A stretch of DNA of 64,000 bases from Arthrobacter sp. ISL-85 (GCF_018613675.1 NZ_JAGGPQ010000017.1:164890-228889), one strand, 5' to 3'. Positions 55,800-63,947 are shown, counted from the first letter of the stretch. Notes: a model not told the origin generated them from the letters alone. Program-made: numbers and translations.

Positions 55800-55882
55800 G
55801 CGCGAGTGGCGGAACGGCAGACGCGCTGGCTTCAGGTGCCAGTGTCCGAAAGGGCGTGGGGGTTCAAATCCCCCCTCGCGCA
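55800..55882 (+). tRNA. tRNA-Leu (anticodon CAG)
   Basis: An 83-base class II tRNA with acceptor GCGCGAG/CTCGCGC, anticodon CAG in GGCTTCAGGTGCC, a long variable arm (GTGTCCGAAAGGGCGT) and T arm GGGGGTTCAAATCCCCC. CCA is not encoded. Confidence 0.97.
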
Positions 55883-55891
55883 CGCAAATAA

Positions 55892-55922
55892 AAGAGCCCC
55901 GGTCAAGGACCGGGGCTCTTCT
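55892..55922 (+). terminator. Intrinsic terminator after tRNA-Leu
   Basis: AAGAGCCCCGGTC pairs with GACCGGGGCTCTT around a 3-base loop, followed by CT-rich sequence. Confidence 0.88.
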
Positions 55923-56055
55923 GCGTTCCCGTACGAAATTCCGGTTCTGCGGGCTTGCACCTCCGTCCGGACGTTGCACCCACGCGTTCCCGGGTGCTTC
56001 GTCCAGTGGCGGGTGCGTTCAGCGGTTGGCCGGCGCCGGCGGCCGGGACCCCGTG

Positions 56056-56760
56056 CTAACTGGACGGGCGCGCGGAAGCCTTGAACCGGCGTCGTGAGTT
56101 GGCCAGGTGGCTGCGCATCGCTGCCGCCGCCGCAGCTTCGTCGCCGTCGGCGATCGCCTCCAGGATGGACCGGTGCTCCTGGACCACCTGGTCAAAATGG
56201 TCCCGGGCGTAATGCTCGACGCCGGTCATCAGGCGGGTGCGCGGCATGGCAATCATGGTTTGGCCCAGGGCCGCCAGGCAATCCGAGTAATAAGGGTTGC
56301 CTGATGCTGCAGCCACGGCCCGGTGGAACTCGAAGTCCGATTTCATGGCATGGGCGGGGTGACCGGCGCTTTCGGTGAAGGCGTCAAGTGCCGTGCTGAC
56401 CGCGCGCAGCTGTCGGTCCGTGTGATTCCGGGCGGCCAGGGCCGCAGCTTCCGTCTCCACCCCCATGCGGAAGGCCAGCAGGTGCAGCCGGTCCTCGGTA
56501 GTGGCGACCGGACGGACGCCCGGCACTGCCAGCGGCCCTTCCGTGGGGGGAGTGAGGGCGAAGCTGCCGCGTCCGCGTTCGGTCTCCACGAGTCCTTCCG
56601 CCTGCAGCCGGGTGAGGGCGGCCCGGACCACGGTCCGACTGACGCCGAAGTCACTGATGAGAGTGTTCTCGCTGGGCAGCTTTTCGCCCGGCTGGATCAC
56701 GCCGTCGACAATGCGGTTGCGAAGGTCAGCGGCAAGGTCCGCGGTGAGGTTCCGGCTCAT
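56056..56760 (-). CDS. GntR/FadR-family transcriptional regulator (FCD domain)
   Basis: A 234-residue regulator. The winged helix-turn-helix is at ~8-70 (GEKLPSENTLISDFGVSRTVVRAALTRL region) and the FCD effector domain at ~90-220 shows the metal-ligand pattern SDFEFHRAVAAASGN and the late HRSILEAI. FadR-subfamily proteins sense carboxylates such as sugar acids. It lies 23 bases downstream of the dehydratase gene on the same strand, so it probably controls that operon, including itself. The palindrome at 57970-57988 is its likely operator. Confidence 0.9.
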   Translation of the reverse strand: MSRNLTADLAADLRNRIVDGVIQPGEKLPSENTLISDFGVSRTVVRAALTRLQAEGLVETERGRGSFALTPPTEGPLAVPGVRPVATTEDRLHLLAFRMGVETEAAALAARNHTDRQLRAVSTALDAFTESAGHPAHAMKSDFEFHRAVAAASGNPYYSDCLAALGQTMIAMPRTRLMTGVEHYARDHFDQVVQEHRSILEAIADGDEAAAAAAMRSHLANSRRRFKASARPSS

Positions 56761-56783
56761 GGCTAAAGATTACGGCTTCGGGG

Positions 56784-57911
56784 TTACGCGCCGAACTCCA
56801 CGCTCTCGGTGGTCCAGGCGCGTGCCTGGTCGCTCAGCGTGACGCCGAGGCCGGGGCGGTCCGGGACGATCATCCGGCCGTCCTTGGTTTCCAGGCGTTC
56901 GTTGAACAACGGGTCCAGCCAGTCGAAGTGCTCCACCCAGGGCTCCCGCGGGTACGCAGCGGCGAGGTGGAGGTGGATTTCCATGGCGAAGTGTGGGGCC
57001 AGGTCCAGTCCGCGTTCGTCGGCGAGGGCGGCGAGGCGGAGGAACTGGGTGATGCCGCCGACCCGGGGGGCATCGGGTTGGATGATGTCGCAGCCGTTGG
57101 CGCCGATGAGGCCCTTGTGCTCGGCCACGGAAGCGAGCATCTCACCGGTGGCGATGGGGGTGTCCAGGACCTGAGCCAGATGGGCATGGCCCTCGAAGTC
57201 GTAGGCGTCCAGCGGCTCTTCGATCCAGGTGAGGTCGAATTCCTCGAGGCGGCGTCCCATGCGGAGGGCGGTGGCGCGGTCCCACTGCTGGTTGGCGTCC
57301 ACCATGAGCGGCACGTCCCAACCGATATGTTCGCGGACTCCGGCAACGCGGCGCAGGTCCTCCTTGTTGTCCGGCAGCCCCACTTTGATTTTGATGCCGC
57401 CTATCCCCTCCTCGATCGATTGGGTGGCACGCGCCTTTACTTCGTCCAGGGTGGCGTTGAGGAAGCCGCCGGAGGTGTTGTAGGTCCGTACGGAGTCGCG
57501 GTAGGAGCCCAGGAACTTTGCCAGCGGCAGCCCGGCGCGCTTGGCCTTGAGGTCGTACAAGGCGATGTCGACGGCGGCGAGGGCCTGGCTGGCGACGCCG
57601 GACCTGCCCACGGACGCGCCGGCCCACAGGAGCTTGGTGTAAATCCTGGCGATGTCATTGGGGTCCTCGCCGATGAGGCCTTCGGCAACTTCCTTGGCGT
57701 GCGCGTACTGCGCGGGGCCGCCGGCACGTTTGGAGTAGCTGAAGCCGATGCCCGAGTGGCCCAGCTCGGTAGTGACCTCGGCGAACAGGAACACCACCTC
57801 CGTCATGGGCTTCTGCCGGCCGGTGAATACCTTGGCGTCGCTGATGGGGACGGCGAGGGGAAGGCGCGCGGTGGACAGTTTGACGTGCCGGATCAGGTCG
57901 ACGGTGCTCAT
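56784..57911 (-). CDS. Enolase-superfamily sugar-acid dehydratase (L-talarate/galactarate type)
   Basis: A 375-residue protein of the mandelate racemase subgroup. Catalytic KxK is in GGIKIKVGL (~174-182), metal ligands follow in VDANQQW, IEEPL and IATGEML, and the general-base region AMEIHLHLAAAYPREPWVEHFDW resembles L-talarate/galactarate dehydratases. It would dehydrate a C6 diacid sugar. No transporter or downstream aldolase is adjacent. AGGAGG lies 4 bases before the ATG. Function by similarity remembered, not searched. Confidence 0.82.
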   Translation of the reverse strand: MSTVDLIRHVKLSTARLPLAVPISDAKVFTGRQKPMTEVVFLFAEVTTELGHSGIGFSYSKRAGGPAQYAHAKEVAEGLIGEDPNDIARIYTKLLWAGASVGRSGVASQALAAVDIALYDLKAKRAGLPLAKFLGSYRDSVRTYNTSGGFLNATLDEVKARATQSIEEGIGGIKIKVGLPDNKEDLRRVAGVREHIGWDVPLMVDANQQWDRATALRMGRRLEEFDLTWIEEPLDAYDFEGHAHLAQVLDTPIATGEMLASVAEHKGLIGANGCDIIQPDAPRVGGITQFLRLAALADERGLDLAPHFAMEIHLHLAAAYPREPWVEHFDWLDPLFNERLETKDGRMIVPDRPGLGVTLSDQARAWTTESVEFGA

Positions 57912-57969
57912 GAATCCTCCTAGAGGCGGGACGGGGCTCCTTCGCCCACAGCCATAGGATATAAGTACA

Positions 57970-57988
57970 CTACTTGTATTACAAGTAG
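57970..57988. promoter_or_regulatory. Palindromic FadR-type operator upstream of the dehydratase
   Basis: Half-sites CTACTTGTA and TACAAGTAG flank a central T, a perfect 19-base palindrome. The core TTGTATTACAA fits the FadR-subfamily consensus TNGTNNNACNA. On the minus strand it overlaps a TTGTAA -35 with TATCCT 17 bases further, so a bound regulator would block transcription of the dehydratase-gntR operon. Confidence 0.75.
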
Positions 57989-57991
57989 CGT

Positions 57992-58720
57992 TTAGCTTCG
58001 CAGTGCACCCAATCCGGAGACCAGGGCCTCGAGGCCCAGCCGGAAGGCAGCGTCCGCCTGGCGCCCCCGCTCCTGGCGGCCTGGTTCGCCAATGCCGGCG
58101 GACGCGCCGGACGCGGCAGAGGAACTCCGCACGGCCGCCGTGAAGTGCGGCGTGGAATCTGCCATGGACCCGGACTCGAAGATGTCCTCCGGTGCCGTGA
58201 CGTCGTACGCAGAGCCGAAGATAAAGGACTCCAGTGCCACGATGGCGGGGACGATGCCCTCCTGGGGAAACCCGGCGTCGGAGAATCCCTTGCTGACGGT
58301 CTCATACATGGCAAGGGTCTGCGGGGCGTCGGTCACGGGCAGGACCGCGATCACCGGGATCAGCGGAGTGTGGGCGGCGAAAACGTCCCGGTAGCTCCAG
58401 GCCCAGGTGCGGACGGCGTCCTCCCAGCTGCCGGCTTCGAAACCCGAGACATTCACCAGGGACATCAGGTGATCCTCAACCAGGAGCAGTACGTCCTGTT
58501 TTGCTGCCACATGGTTATAGAGGGCGGAGGGCGCCACGTCGAGCATCTTGGCAAGCGCGGCCATGGTCAGTCCGTCGTAGCCCTTGCGGCTGACCAGTTC
58601 CAGCGCGGCTGCCGTGATCCCCGCCTTGTCCAGCACTGCAGCCGACGGCCGGCCTGCCCGCCTCCTCTGTCCAGCGGCAGTGCTGGTGGAGCGCCCCTGT
58701 GCGGCTGATACTGCCGGCAT
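57992..58720 (-). CDS. TetR-family transcriptional regulator
   Basis: A 242-residue regulator. A Ser/Ala/Arg-rich N-terminus precedes the helix-turn-helix (AALELVSRKGYDGLTMAALAKML... with SALYNHVAAKQDVL, residues ~35-85). The C-terminal ligand domain resembles TetR_C (WEDAVRTWAWSYRDVFAAHTPLIPVIA). It is divergent from the amine oxidase gene, and a perfect palindrome lies in the gap, so it most likely represses that gene and itself. GAAAGG precedes the chosen ATG. Confidence 0.88.
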   Translation of the reverse strand: MPAVSAAQGRSTSTAAGQRRRAGRPSAAVLDKAGITAAALELVSRKGYDGLTMAALAKMLDVAPSALYNHVAAKQDVLLLVEDHLMSLVNVSGFEAGSWEDAVRTWAWSYRDVFAAHTPLIPVIAVLPVTDAPQTLAMYETVSKGFSDAGFPQEGIVPAIVALESFIFGSAYDVTAPEDIFESGSMADSTPHFTAAVRSSSAASGASAGIGEPGRQERGRQADAAFRLGLEALVSGLGALRS

Positions 58721-58798
58721 TGCTGCCCTTTCGTCGATGTCCCCTGCATTATTCCATCCAGCACTTCCGCTCCCGGCGGTCACCGGCTATAGTTCTAG

Positions 58799-58821
58799 CT
58801 AAATGAATGGCATTCATTTAG
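58799..58821. promoter_or_regulatory. Perfect 23-base palindrome between tetR and the amine oxidase gene
   Basis: Half-site CTAAATGAATG is mirrored by CATTCATTTAG around a central G. It is typical of a TetR-family operator and is positioned 36 bases before the amine oxidase start and about 80 bases before the TetR start. Confidence 0.82.
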
Positions 58822-58856
58822 TGGTCCCCGTCACTAAGGGCCGCAGAAAGGACATC

Positions 58857-60248
58857 ATGCTGAACCTGAACCGCGACGTCGTGGTCGTTGGAGCCGGGCC
58901 GTCCGGACTCACCGCCGCCCGTGAACTGAAGAAAGCCGGCCTTAGCGTCGCAGTGCTGGAGGCACGCGACCGGGTGGGCGGCCGCACCTGGACCGACACC
59001 GTGGACGGCGCCCTGCTCGAGATCGGCGGCCAGTGGGTTTCCCCGGACCAGACCGCCCTCCTGGAACTGCTCCAGGAACTGAACCTGGAAACCTACCCGC
59101 GCTACCGCGACGGCGAGTCCATCTATGTCGGCACCGACGGCGCACCTGTGCGCTACACGGGGGACACCTTCCCCGTGGACGCGGAGACCGCCGTCGAAAT
59201 GGACCGTCTGGTGGCACTGCTGGATGGGCTCGCCGCGGAGGTTGGACCCACCGAACCCTGGGCCCACCCGAAAGCCCGCGAGCTGGACATCATCTCCTTC
59301 CACCACTGGCTGCGGCAGACCTCCGCCAATGAGGAAGCGTGCAGGAACATCGGCCTGTTCATCGCCGGCGGTATGCTCACCAAGCCCGCGCACTCCTTCT
59401 CCGCCCTGCAGGCCGTCCTGATGGCCGCCTCGGCCGGGTCCTTCACCCACCTGACGGATGAGGACTTCATCCTGGACCGCCGCGTGGTGGGAGGCATGCA
59501 GCAGGTCTCGCTGCTGCAGGCAAGGGAACTGGGGGAGGATGTGGTCCTCGGCTCCCCGGTGCGCAGCATTAACTGGGAGCCGGATACCGACGGCGGCCAC
59601 CGCGTAACCGTTGAATCTGACCGCGCCACCGTCACTGCCCGGTTCGTGATCATGGCCGTGCCGCCCAATCTCTACTCCCGCGTCTCCTTTAATCCGCCGT
59701 TGCCGCGCCGCCAGCACCAGATGCACCAGCACCAGTCGCTGGGCCTGGTCATCAAGGTGCATGCCGTCTACAGCACCCCGTTCTGGCGGGATAGAGGGCT
59801 CTCCGGCACCTGCTTCGGCGCCGATGCGCTGGTCCAGGAGGTCTACGACAACACCAACCATAACGATGCCCGTGGAACCCTGGTGGGCTTCGTTTCCGAT
59901 GAGAAGGCCGACGCCGTCTTCGAATTGAGTGCCGAAGAGCGCAAGAAGGCGATTCTTGCATCCATTGGCGGCTACCTCGGTGACGAGGCGCTCACCCCCG
60001 AGGTCTACTACGAGTCCGACTGGGGCTCCGAGGAATGGACCCGCGGCGCCTACGCAGCCAGTTATGACCTGGGCGGACTCCACCGCTACGGCAAGGACCA
60101 GTTGGCCCCGGTGGGCCCCATCTACTGGTCCTCATCGGACCTCGCCGCGGAAGGCTACCAGCACGTGGACGGTGCCATCCGGATGGGCCGCATTACCGCG
60201 GCGCGGATTGCCGAGGTAGCCAAGGTCCCGGTGTCATCCGGCTGGTAA
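58857..60248 (+). CDS. Flavin monoamine oxidase (putrescine-oxidase-like)
   Basis: A 463-residue flavoprotein. FAD-binding VVVVGAGPSGLTAARELKKAG (family landmark near residues 7-27), the GGRTWT motif near 44-49 and GAIRMGRITAARIAE at the C-terminus are typical of the amine oxidase family, close to actinobacterial putrescine oxidases. It would oxidise a primary amine or polyamine to the aldehyde, releasing H2O2 and ammonia. The exact substrate is inferred. AAAGGA lies 6 bases before the ATG. Confidence 0.87.
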   Translation: MLNLNRDVVVVGAGPSGLTAARELKKAGLSVAVLEARDRVGGRTWTDTVDGALLEIGGQWVSPDQTALLELLQELNLETYPRYRDGESIYVGTDGAPVRYTGDTFPVDAETAVEMDRLVALLDGLAAEVGPTEPWAHPKARELDIISFHHWLRQTSANEEACRNIGLFIAGGMLTKPAHSFSALQAVLMAASAGSFTHLTDEDFILDRRVVGGMQQVSLLQARELGEDVVLGSPVRSINWEPDTDGGHRVTVESDRATVTARFVIMAVPPNLYSRVSFNPPLPRRQHQMHQHQSLGLVIKVHAVYSTPFWRDRGLSGTCFGADALVQEVYDNTNHNDARGTLVGFVSDEKADAVFELSAEERKKAILASIGGYLGDEALTPEVYYESDWGSEEWTRGAYAASYDLGGLHRYGKDQLAPVGPIYWSSSDLAAEGYQHVDGAIRMGRITAARIAEVAKVPVSSGW

Positions 60249-60315
60249 ATAAGCATGCTTACTAATAGGCTGGCGGCGGGGAGCGTCCCCGGCTTTTCGA
60301 CGAATGAGGTGAGGC

Positions 60316-60798
60316 ATGACTGACGCCCAGGGCATCAGCAAGGTTACTGAGATCATCAACGATTCCAAGATCGGTATGGTCACCACCATCGACGAAGAAG
60401 GCGCCCTCGTCAGCCGGCCGCTGGCCGTCCAGGAGGTAAAGGACGACGGCGACATGTGGTTCTTCACAGGCCTCGGCACCTCGCAGGTTGCGCACGTCCG
60501 GGCTGATCCGCGTGTCAACGTCGCCTTTGGCAAGAACACCGAATGGGTTTCCGTGGCCGGGACCGCCGAGGTGGTCACGGACCGGACCAAGATCCACGAA
60601 CTGTGGAACCAGGTTGTTGAGGCCTGGTTCCCGGACGGGCCGGACACCCCCGAGGTATGCCTCCTGCGGGTGGACTCGGATTCCGCAGAGTACTGGACCA
60701 GTCCCGGTGGTACCGCAGCCACGGTATTGCAGTGGGTCAAGTCCAAGGTGACGAACAGCCGGATGAGCGTCGGCGAGAGCGGCACTGTGGAACTGTAG
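60316..60798 (+). CDS. Pyridoxamine 5'-phosphate oxidase-like general stress protein
   Basis: A 160-residue split-barrel flavin-binding protein of the general stress protein 26 type: SKIGMVTTIDEEGALVSRPL (~18-37), MWFFTGLGTSQVAHVR and NVAFGKNTEWVSVAGTAEV. Relatives bind FMN/F420 and are linked to oxidative or salt stress; enzymatic activity is often unproven. It follows the amine oxidase by 67 bases in the same direction and might help cope with H2O2 produced there. Confidence 0.86.
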   Translation: MTDAQGISKVTEIINDSKIGMVTTIDEEGALVSRPLAVQEVKDDGDMWFFTGLGTSQVAHVRADPRVNVAFGKNTEWVSVAGTAEVVTDRTKIHELWNQVVEAWFPDGPDTPEVCLLRVDSDSAEYWTSPGGTAATVLQWVKSKVTNSRMSVGESGTVEL

Positions 60799-60826
60799 CG
60801 AAGACTATCGGCACGGGGCGGGGCGG

Positions 60827-61435
60827 CTACGGCAGTTCCGCCCCTTTCAATGCCTGCAGAAGTGCCGGCAGCAGCACGTCATTGCGACCCCACACGGGAT
60901 CCAGGATCTCCACGTACCAGGAATCCGCCAGCAGGAGGGCCAGGGCGTCATTGGTCTCCCCGGCCCAGTCCTGGATCTGCGCCTCCTCCACGGGGTTTTC
61001 GCTGGAGCCGAGCACCGTGGTGATTTCCGTTCCGGCCAAGGTCACGGGAATGGCGGCGCTGCTTGCCTCGCCCGGAGCATGGGCCACGGTCACCAGTTCG
61101 GTGCGGGTGGACAGCGCCAGCAGTTCACCCGCGGTGGCGGCGCTGCAAAAGCCGGTCACGTACTCGCGCTGTGCTGCATCTTTCGAACGGATGCCCGGCT
61201 GCGACTCCCTGGTGAAGATCCCGTTGCGGTTCAGCTCCGCCAGGGCTGCGGCTATTGGTTGAGTCTCGGCGTCGAACGCGGCGGCAAAATGTCCAGGCTG
61301 GTACGAACTACCGCCTTCCAGCCAGCGGGCCGTCAGCTCGCCGGCGGCCTCCAGCGTGGTGGCTTGCCGCCAGACTCCCCGGTCTTCCAGCAGCCGGCCG
61401 TACTCGTCATGGACAGGCAGTTCCTCAGGCTTCAT
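60827..61435 (-). CDS. Uncharacterised protein, possibly DUF6919-like
   Basis: A 202-residue soluble protein: WRQATTLEAAGELTARWLEG near the N-terminus, ELNRNGIFTRESQPGI in the middle, and a C-terminal WYVEILDPVWGRNDVLLPAL. The pattern of 'elements of WRxAxTLxxxGELTARWLEG and SQPG' recalls the DUF6919 group of actinobacteria, from memory only. No membrane segment or catalytic motif is evident. It converges on the stress-protein gene with 28 bases between. Confidence 0.65.
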   Translation of the reverse strand: MKPEELPVHDEYGRLLEDRGVWRQATTLEAAGELTARWLEGGSSYQPGHFAAAFDAETQPIAAALAELNRNGIFTRESQPGIRSKDAAQREYVTGFCSAATAGELLALSTRTELVTVAHAPGEASSAAIPVTLAGTEITTVLGSSENPVEEAQIQDWAGETNDALALLLADSWYVEILDPVWGRNDVLLPALLQALKGAELP

Positions 61436-61494
61436 CTTGGGATGCTATCGCCGGGACTCAGGACCAATCCAACCCTGCGACACAGCAGTTAACC

Positions 61495-62121
61495 TCAGCC
61501 GGCCTGCTTCGCCTGCAGGCCGGCCGGAATTCCCGCCGCCCGCTCCGCCGCAGCGAGCGACGCAGCCAAGGTTCCGACGGCGTCCGGATAGCCCTTGTGG
61601 GTGGCAGTCCGCAATTGGTCAGCCGTCCGCATAGCCTTGATCAGCGCGGACGTCTCCGGGAGCCGCACGTCGGTCAACTCCGGGTAGTCGATGCTGCAGC
61701 CCGGATCCAGCTCATAGCGCCGCCACCGCAGCATGAGCTCATCATGCTGCATCCGCGCGGCCTGGTGGGCAGAAAGCTGCTGCCGGTGGTCACGCCGGGC
61801 AGCGTGCCATGCCAGCAATCTTGGGCTTCCCCGGTAGGCGGAAATGCCGGAAGCGGCAGCTGCCCCAGCCAGCAACAGGCCGGCCCAGGGCGACACCAGC
61901 GTTGGGATCAACAAGGCAGGGAGGGCCACGCAGGAACCAAGGAAGAGGTCCCAAAAAACCTGGTCCGAAGCCTCCGGACTGCTACTTGCGGGCGCCAGGA
62001 ACCGCCGTCTTACAACGAAAACGGTGACGGCAACGCTGGCCACCAACACCGGGCCGCAGAGCAGGAGCGCCCACGCAACTTGAAGCAGTCCCTGGGTCAA
62101 GGACCCCGCCACGACTGACAT
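61495..62121 (-). CDS. Uncharacterised membrane protein
   Basis: A 208-residue protein. Two or three membrane segments occupy the N-terminal half (GLLQVAWALLLCGPVLVASV, ~10-29; LFLGSCVALPALLIPTLVSPWAGLLLAGA region, ~52-80). The C-terminal half is cytoplasmic, with basic and aromatic residues (HDELMLRWRRYELDP). The ATG follows GGAGG by 6 bases; an upstream frame to 62220 is unlikely to be used. Such proteins are common in Arthrobacter; the function is unknown. Confidence 0.72.
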   Translation of the reverse strand: MSVVAGSLTQGLLQVAWALLLCGPVLVASVAVTVFVVRRRFLAPASSSPEASDQVFWDLFLGSCVALPALLIPTLVSPWAGLLLAGAAAASGISAYRGSPRLLAWHAARRDHRQQLSAHQAARMQHDELMLRWRRYELDPGCSIDYPELTDVRLPETSALIKAMRTADQLRTATHKGYPDAVGTLAASLAAAERAAGIPAGLQAKQAG

Positions 62122-62270
62122 CCTGCACCTCCAGCGACCGTCATTCCCATAACGACTTGGCCCCGGCCGGAGAGCCCGGGCTGGTCCTTCCATTGCACCG
62201 TCTTCCGGGCACAGCGTCAATGGCTGCAGAAAGGAACGGCAGGCACTCCAAAGGGCGCCACCAGGGGCGG

Positions 62271-62276
62271 TACCGT
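62271..62276 (+). promoter_or_regulatory. Candidate -10 of a leaderless VOC transcript
   Basis: TACCGT stands 6 bases before the ATG at 62283, with no Shine-Dalgarno sequence. Confidence 0.4.
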
Positions 62277-62282
62277 GGGACC

Positions 62283-62663
62283 ATGCGACTCAAAATGTGC
62301 AGCATCCACGTCCAGGACCCCGCCGCCGCCCACGCCTTTTACACCGGCACGCTGGGCTTTGACACGCTTATGTCCATGCCGGAGTACAACCTGTACATCA
62401 TCAAGGATCCGGGGGCGGACGACAGTTCCGTGGGGCTGCTCCTGGAACCCAGCGACAACCCGATCGGCGCCAACTACATGAATGCCGTGCGCGAGGCGGG
62501 CCTTCCCGCCATTGTCTTTGGGGTGCCCGATGTGCAGGCCGAGTATGACCGCCTGCTGGCTGCCGGGGTGAGTTTCAAGACGCCGCCCACCACCGATCCG
62601 TTCGGGACCAGTGCCGTGTTCGACGACGGCTGCGGCAACTACGTCCAGATCCACCAGGACTAA
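62283..62663 (+). CDS. VOC/glyoxalase-fold protein
   Basis: A 126-residue single-unit vicinal-oxygen-chelate protein: MRLKMCSIHVQDPAAAHAFY at the start, TLGFDTLMSMPEY, and the closing FDDGCGNYVQIHQ, where H9 and E/Q-type ligands of the family would bind metal. Members isomerise or cleave small molecules, or bind antibiotics. The specific role is unknown. A likely leaderless start; an upstream frame to 62157 is not family-like. Confidence 0.85.
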   Translation: MRLKMCSIHVQDPAAAHAFYTGTLGFDTLMSMPEYNLYIIKDPGADDSSVGLLLEPSDNPIGANYMNAVREAGLPAIVFGVPDVQAEYDRLLAAGVSFKTPPTTDPFGTSAVFDDGCGNYVQIHQD

Positions 62664-62684
62664 GGGCCCGGGGCAGACAGGGGA

Positions 62685-63086
62685 CTACGCCTGTGCGCGG
62701 TCTTTCTTGGCCTGCTTCTTTGCGGCTTCGTCCTTGACCCGCTGGGCTTCGGAGCGGACCGCCGCGTGCGTTGCGCGTTCGGTGACCAGCCACTGCGGCG
62801 GAGCCTGGAGCAGCGCGGTGATTTCCGCCGTCGTCAGCGCTTCCTCCACGCCGCCGCGTGCCAGGCCGCTGATGGACACGTTCAGCTTTTGGGCCACCAC
62901 GGGACGGGGGTGTGGCCCGTTGCGGCGGAGTTCCGCGAGCCATTCCGGTGGGTTGGCCTGAAGTTCGGCGAACTCCTCGCGGGTAATGGTTGAATCCTGG
63001 AACTCCTGCGGGGTGGCCGGCAGGTAGATGCCAAGTTTCTTGGCAACGGTGGCCGGCTTCATGGACTGGGAGTTTGCAGAGGTCAT
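62685..63086 (-). CDS. DUF5997 family protein
   Basis: A 133-residue protein beginning MTSANSQSMKPATVAKKLGI, with LPATPQEFQDSTITREEFAEL, PPEWLAELRRNGPHPRPVVA and a Lys/Ala-rich helical tail. This matches the DUF5997 pattern known from actinobacteria, probably nucleic-acid- or protein-binding but uncharacterised. It is divergent from the LysR-effector-domain gene, 37 bases apart, a pairing seen in relatives. Confidence 0.85.
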   Translation of the reverse strand: MTSANSQSMKPATVAKKLGIYLPATPQEFQDSTITREEFAELQANPPEWLAELRRNGPHPRPVVAQKLNVSISGLARGGVEEALTTAEITALLQAPPQWLVTERATHAAVRSEAQRVKDEAAKKQAKKDRAQA

Positions 63087-63092
63087 GCTTCA

Positions 63093-63098
63093 AGGGTA
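63093..63098 (-). promoter_or_regulatory. Candidate -10 of a leaderless DUF5997 transcript
   Basis: TACCCT on the minus strand ends 6 bases before the ATG of the DUF5997 gene. Confidence 0.45.
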
Positions 63099-63111
63099 TC
63101 CGGGCGGCGGG

Positions 63112-63117
63112 TACTGT
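63112..63117 (+). promoter_or_regulatory. Candidate -10 of a leaderless LysR-effector-domain transcript
   Basis: TACTGT ends 6 bases before the GTG at 63124 and supports that start codon over alternatives further upstream. Confidence 0.45.
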
Positions 63118-63123
63118 GAAGAC

Positions 63124-63870
63124 GTGCCCGCCGACAATACCCCCACGCCTGATGCCCAATCCTCGCCTGATGAGCCGGCCCCCCGGGTGCTGCGAGTCGC
63201 TTATGTGGCAGGGGTAACTCCGGGCAAATGGATCCGGCGCTGGGAAGAGCGGATGCCGCATATTCCGCTTGAGGTATTTATGGTCGACGACGGCGCCCAG
63301 CTTGGAGTGCTGCAGGACCACAAGGCGGACATGGGCTTCGTTCGCCTGCCCATTGAACGCGAGGGCCTCAGCGTCATCCCGTTGTACGAGGAACAGCCAG
63401 TAGTCGTGGCCCCTAAGGGCCACGAGATCTCGGTGTTCGAGGAAGTGGCCCTTGCCGACCTTACGCAAGAATCCTTCCTCGATGCGGCAGCCCTGGGCGG
63501 ACCGGAAGCGGCGCTCCAGTTGGTTGCCGCCGGCGCAGGCCTGTTGATCCTCCCTATGTCGGTGGCCCGCCATTTCAACGTCAAAGACACTGTGGCGCGC
63601 AGGCTCACCGGCGCCGAGGGGACCGGGATCGCGCTGGCCTGGCCGGCGGAGGCTACGGACGACGTGCTGGAGGAATTCATCGGCGTAGTGCGGGGCCGCA
63701 CCGCGCAGAGCTCACGGCAGCCCTCAGCCCAGCCGCAGAAGGTGAAGAAGGAACCCAAGCCGGACCGCCGTGGCACCGGCGCCAAGAAAGCGCCTAAGGT
63801 AGCACAGCGCTACGCCCCCAACCCTGACAAGGGCCGTGGCAAGGGGTCGCGGAAGAAGGGCAAACGCTAG
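63124..63870 (+). CDS. LysR-type substrate-binding-domain protein without DNA-binding domain
   Basis: A 248-residue protein that starts directly in the effector fold of LysR regulators: RVLRVAYVAGVTPGKWIRRW, DDGAQLGVLQDHKADMGFVRLP and VALADLTQESFLD. No helix-turn-helix precedes it. The last ~45 residues are a Lys/Arg-rich disordered tail ending GKGSRKKGKR, which could bind nucleic acid. Paired divergently with DUF5997, it may act together with that protein as a two-part sensor. GTG start supported by a -10 6 bases upstream. A strong terminator follows. Confidence 0.82.
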   Translation: MPADNTPTPDAQSSPDEPAPRVLRVAYVAGVTPGKWIRRWEERMPHIPLEVFMVDDGAQLGVLQDHKADMGFVRLPIEREGLSVIPLYEEQPVVVAPKGHEISVFEEVALADLTQESFLDAAALGGPEAALQLVAAGAGLLILPMSVARHFNVKDTVARRLTGAEGTGIALAWPAEATDDVLEEFIGVVRGRTAQSSRQPSAQPQKVKKEPKPDRRGTGAKKAPKVAQRYAPNPDKGRGKGSRKKGKR

Positions 63871-63908
63871 CCCCGGCCCCACGGACCGGTGGTGGTCATA
63901 AGGGCAAC

Positions 63909-63947
63909 AGAAAAGCCGGCCCCACAACGCTCGGAGCCGGCTTTTCT
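63909..63947 (+). terminator. Intrinsic terminator after the LysR-effector-domain gene
   Basis: AGAAAAGCCGGC pairs with GCCGGCTTTTCT across a 15-base loop. Its A- and T-flanks make it work in both directions. The last ~50 bases of the window show no gene. Confidence 0.9.

Noticed and set aside
58803..58856. Upstream start of the amine oxidase inside the palindrome
   Set aside because: The ATG at 58857 has AAAGGA at correct spacing and directly precedes the FAD motif; the longer frame begins within the operator.
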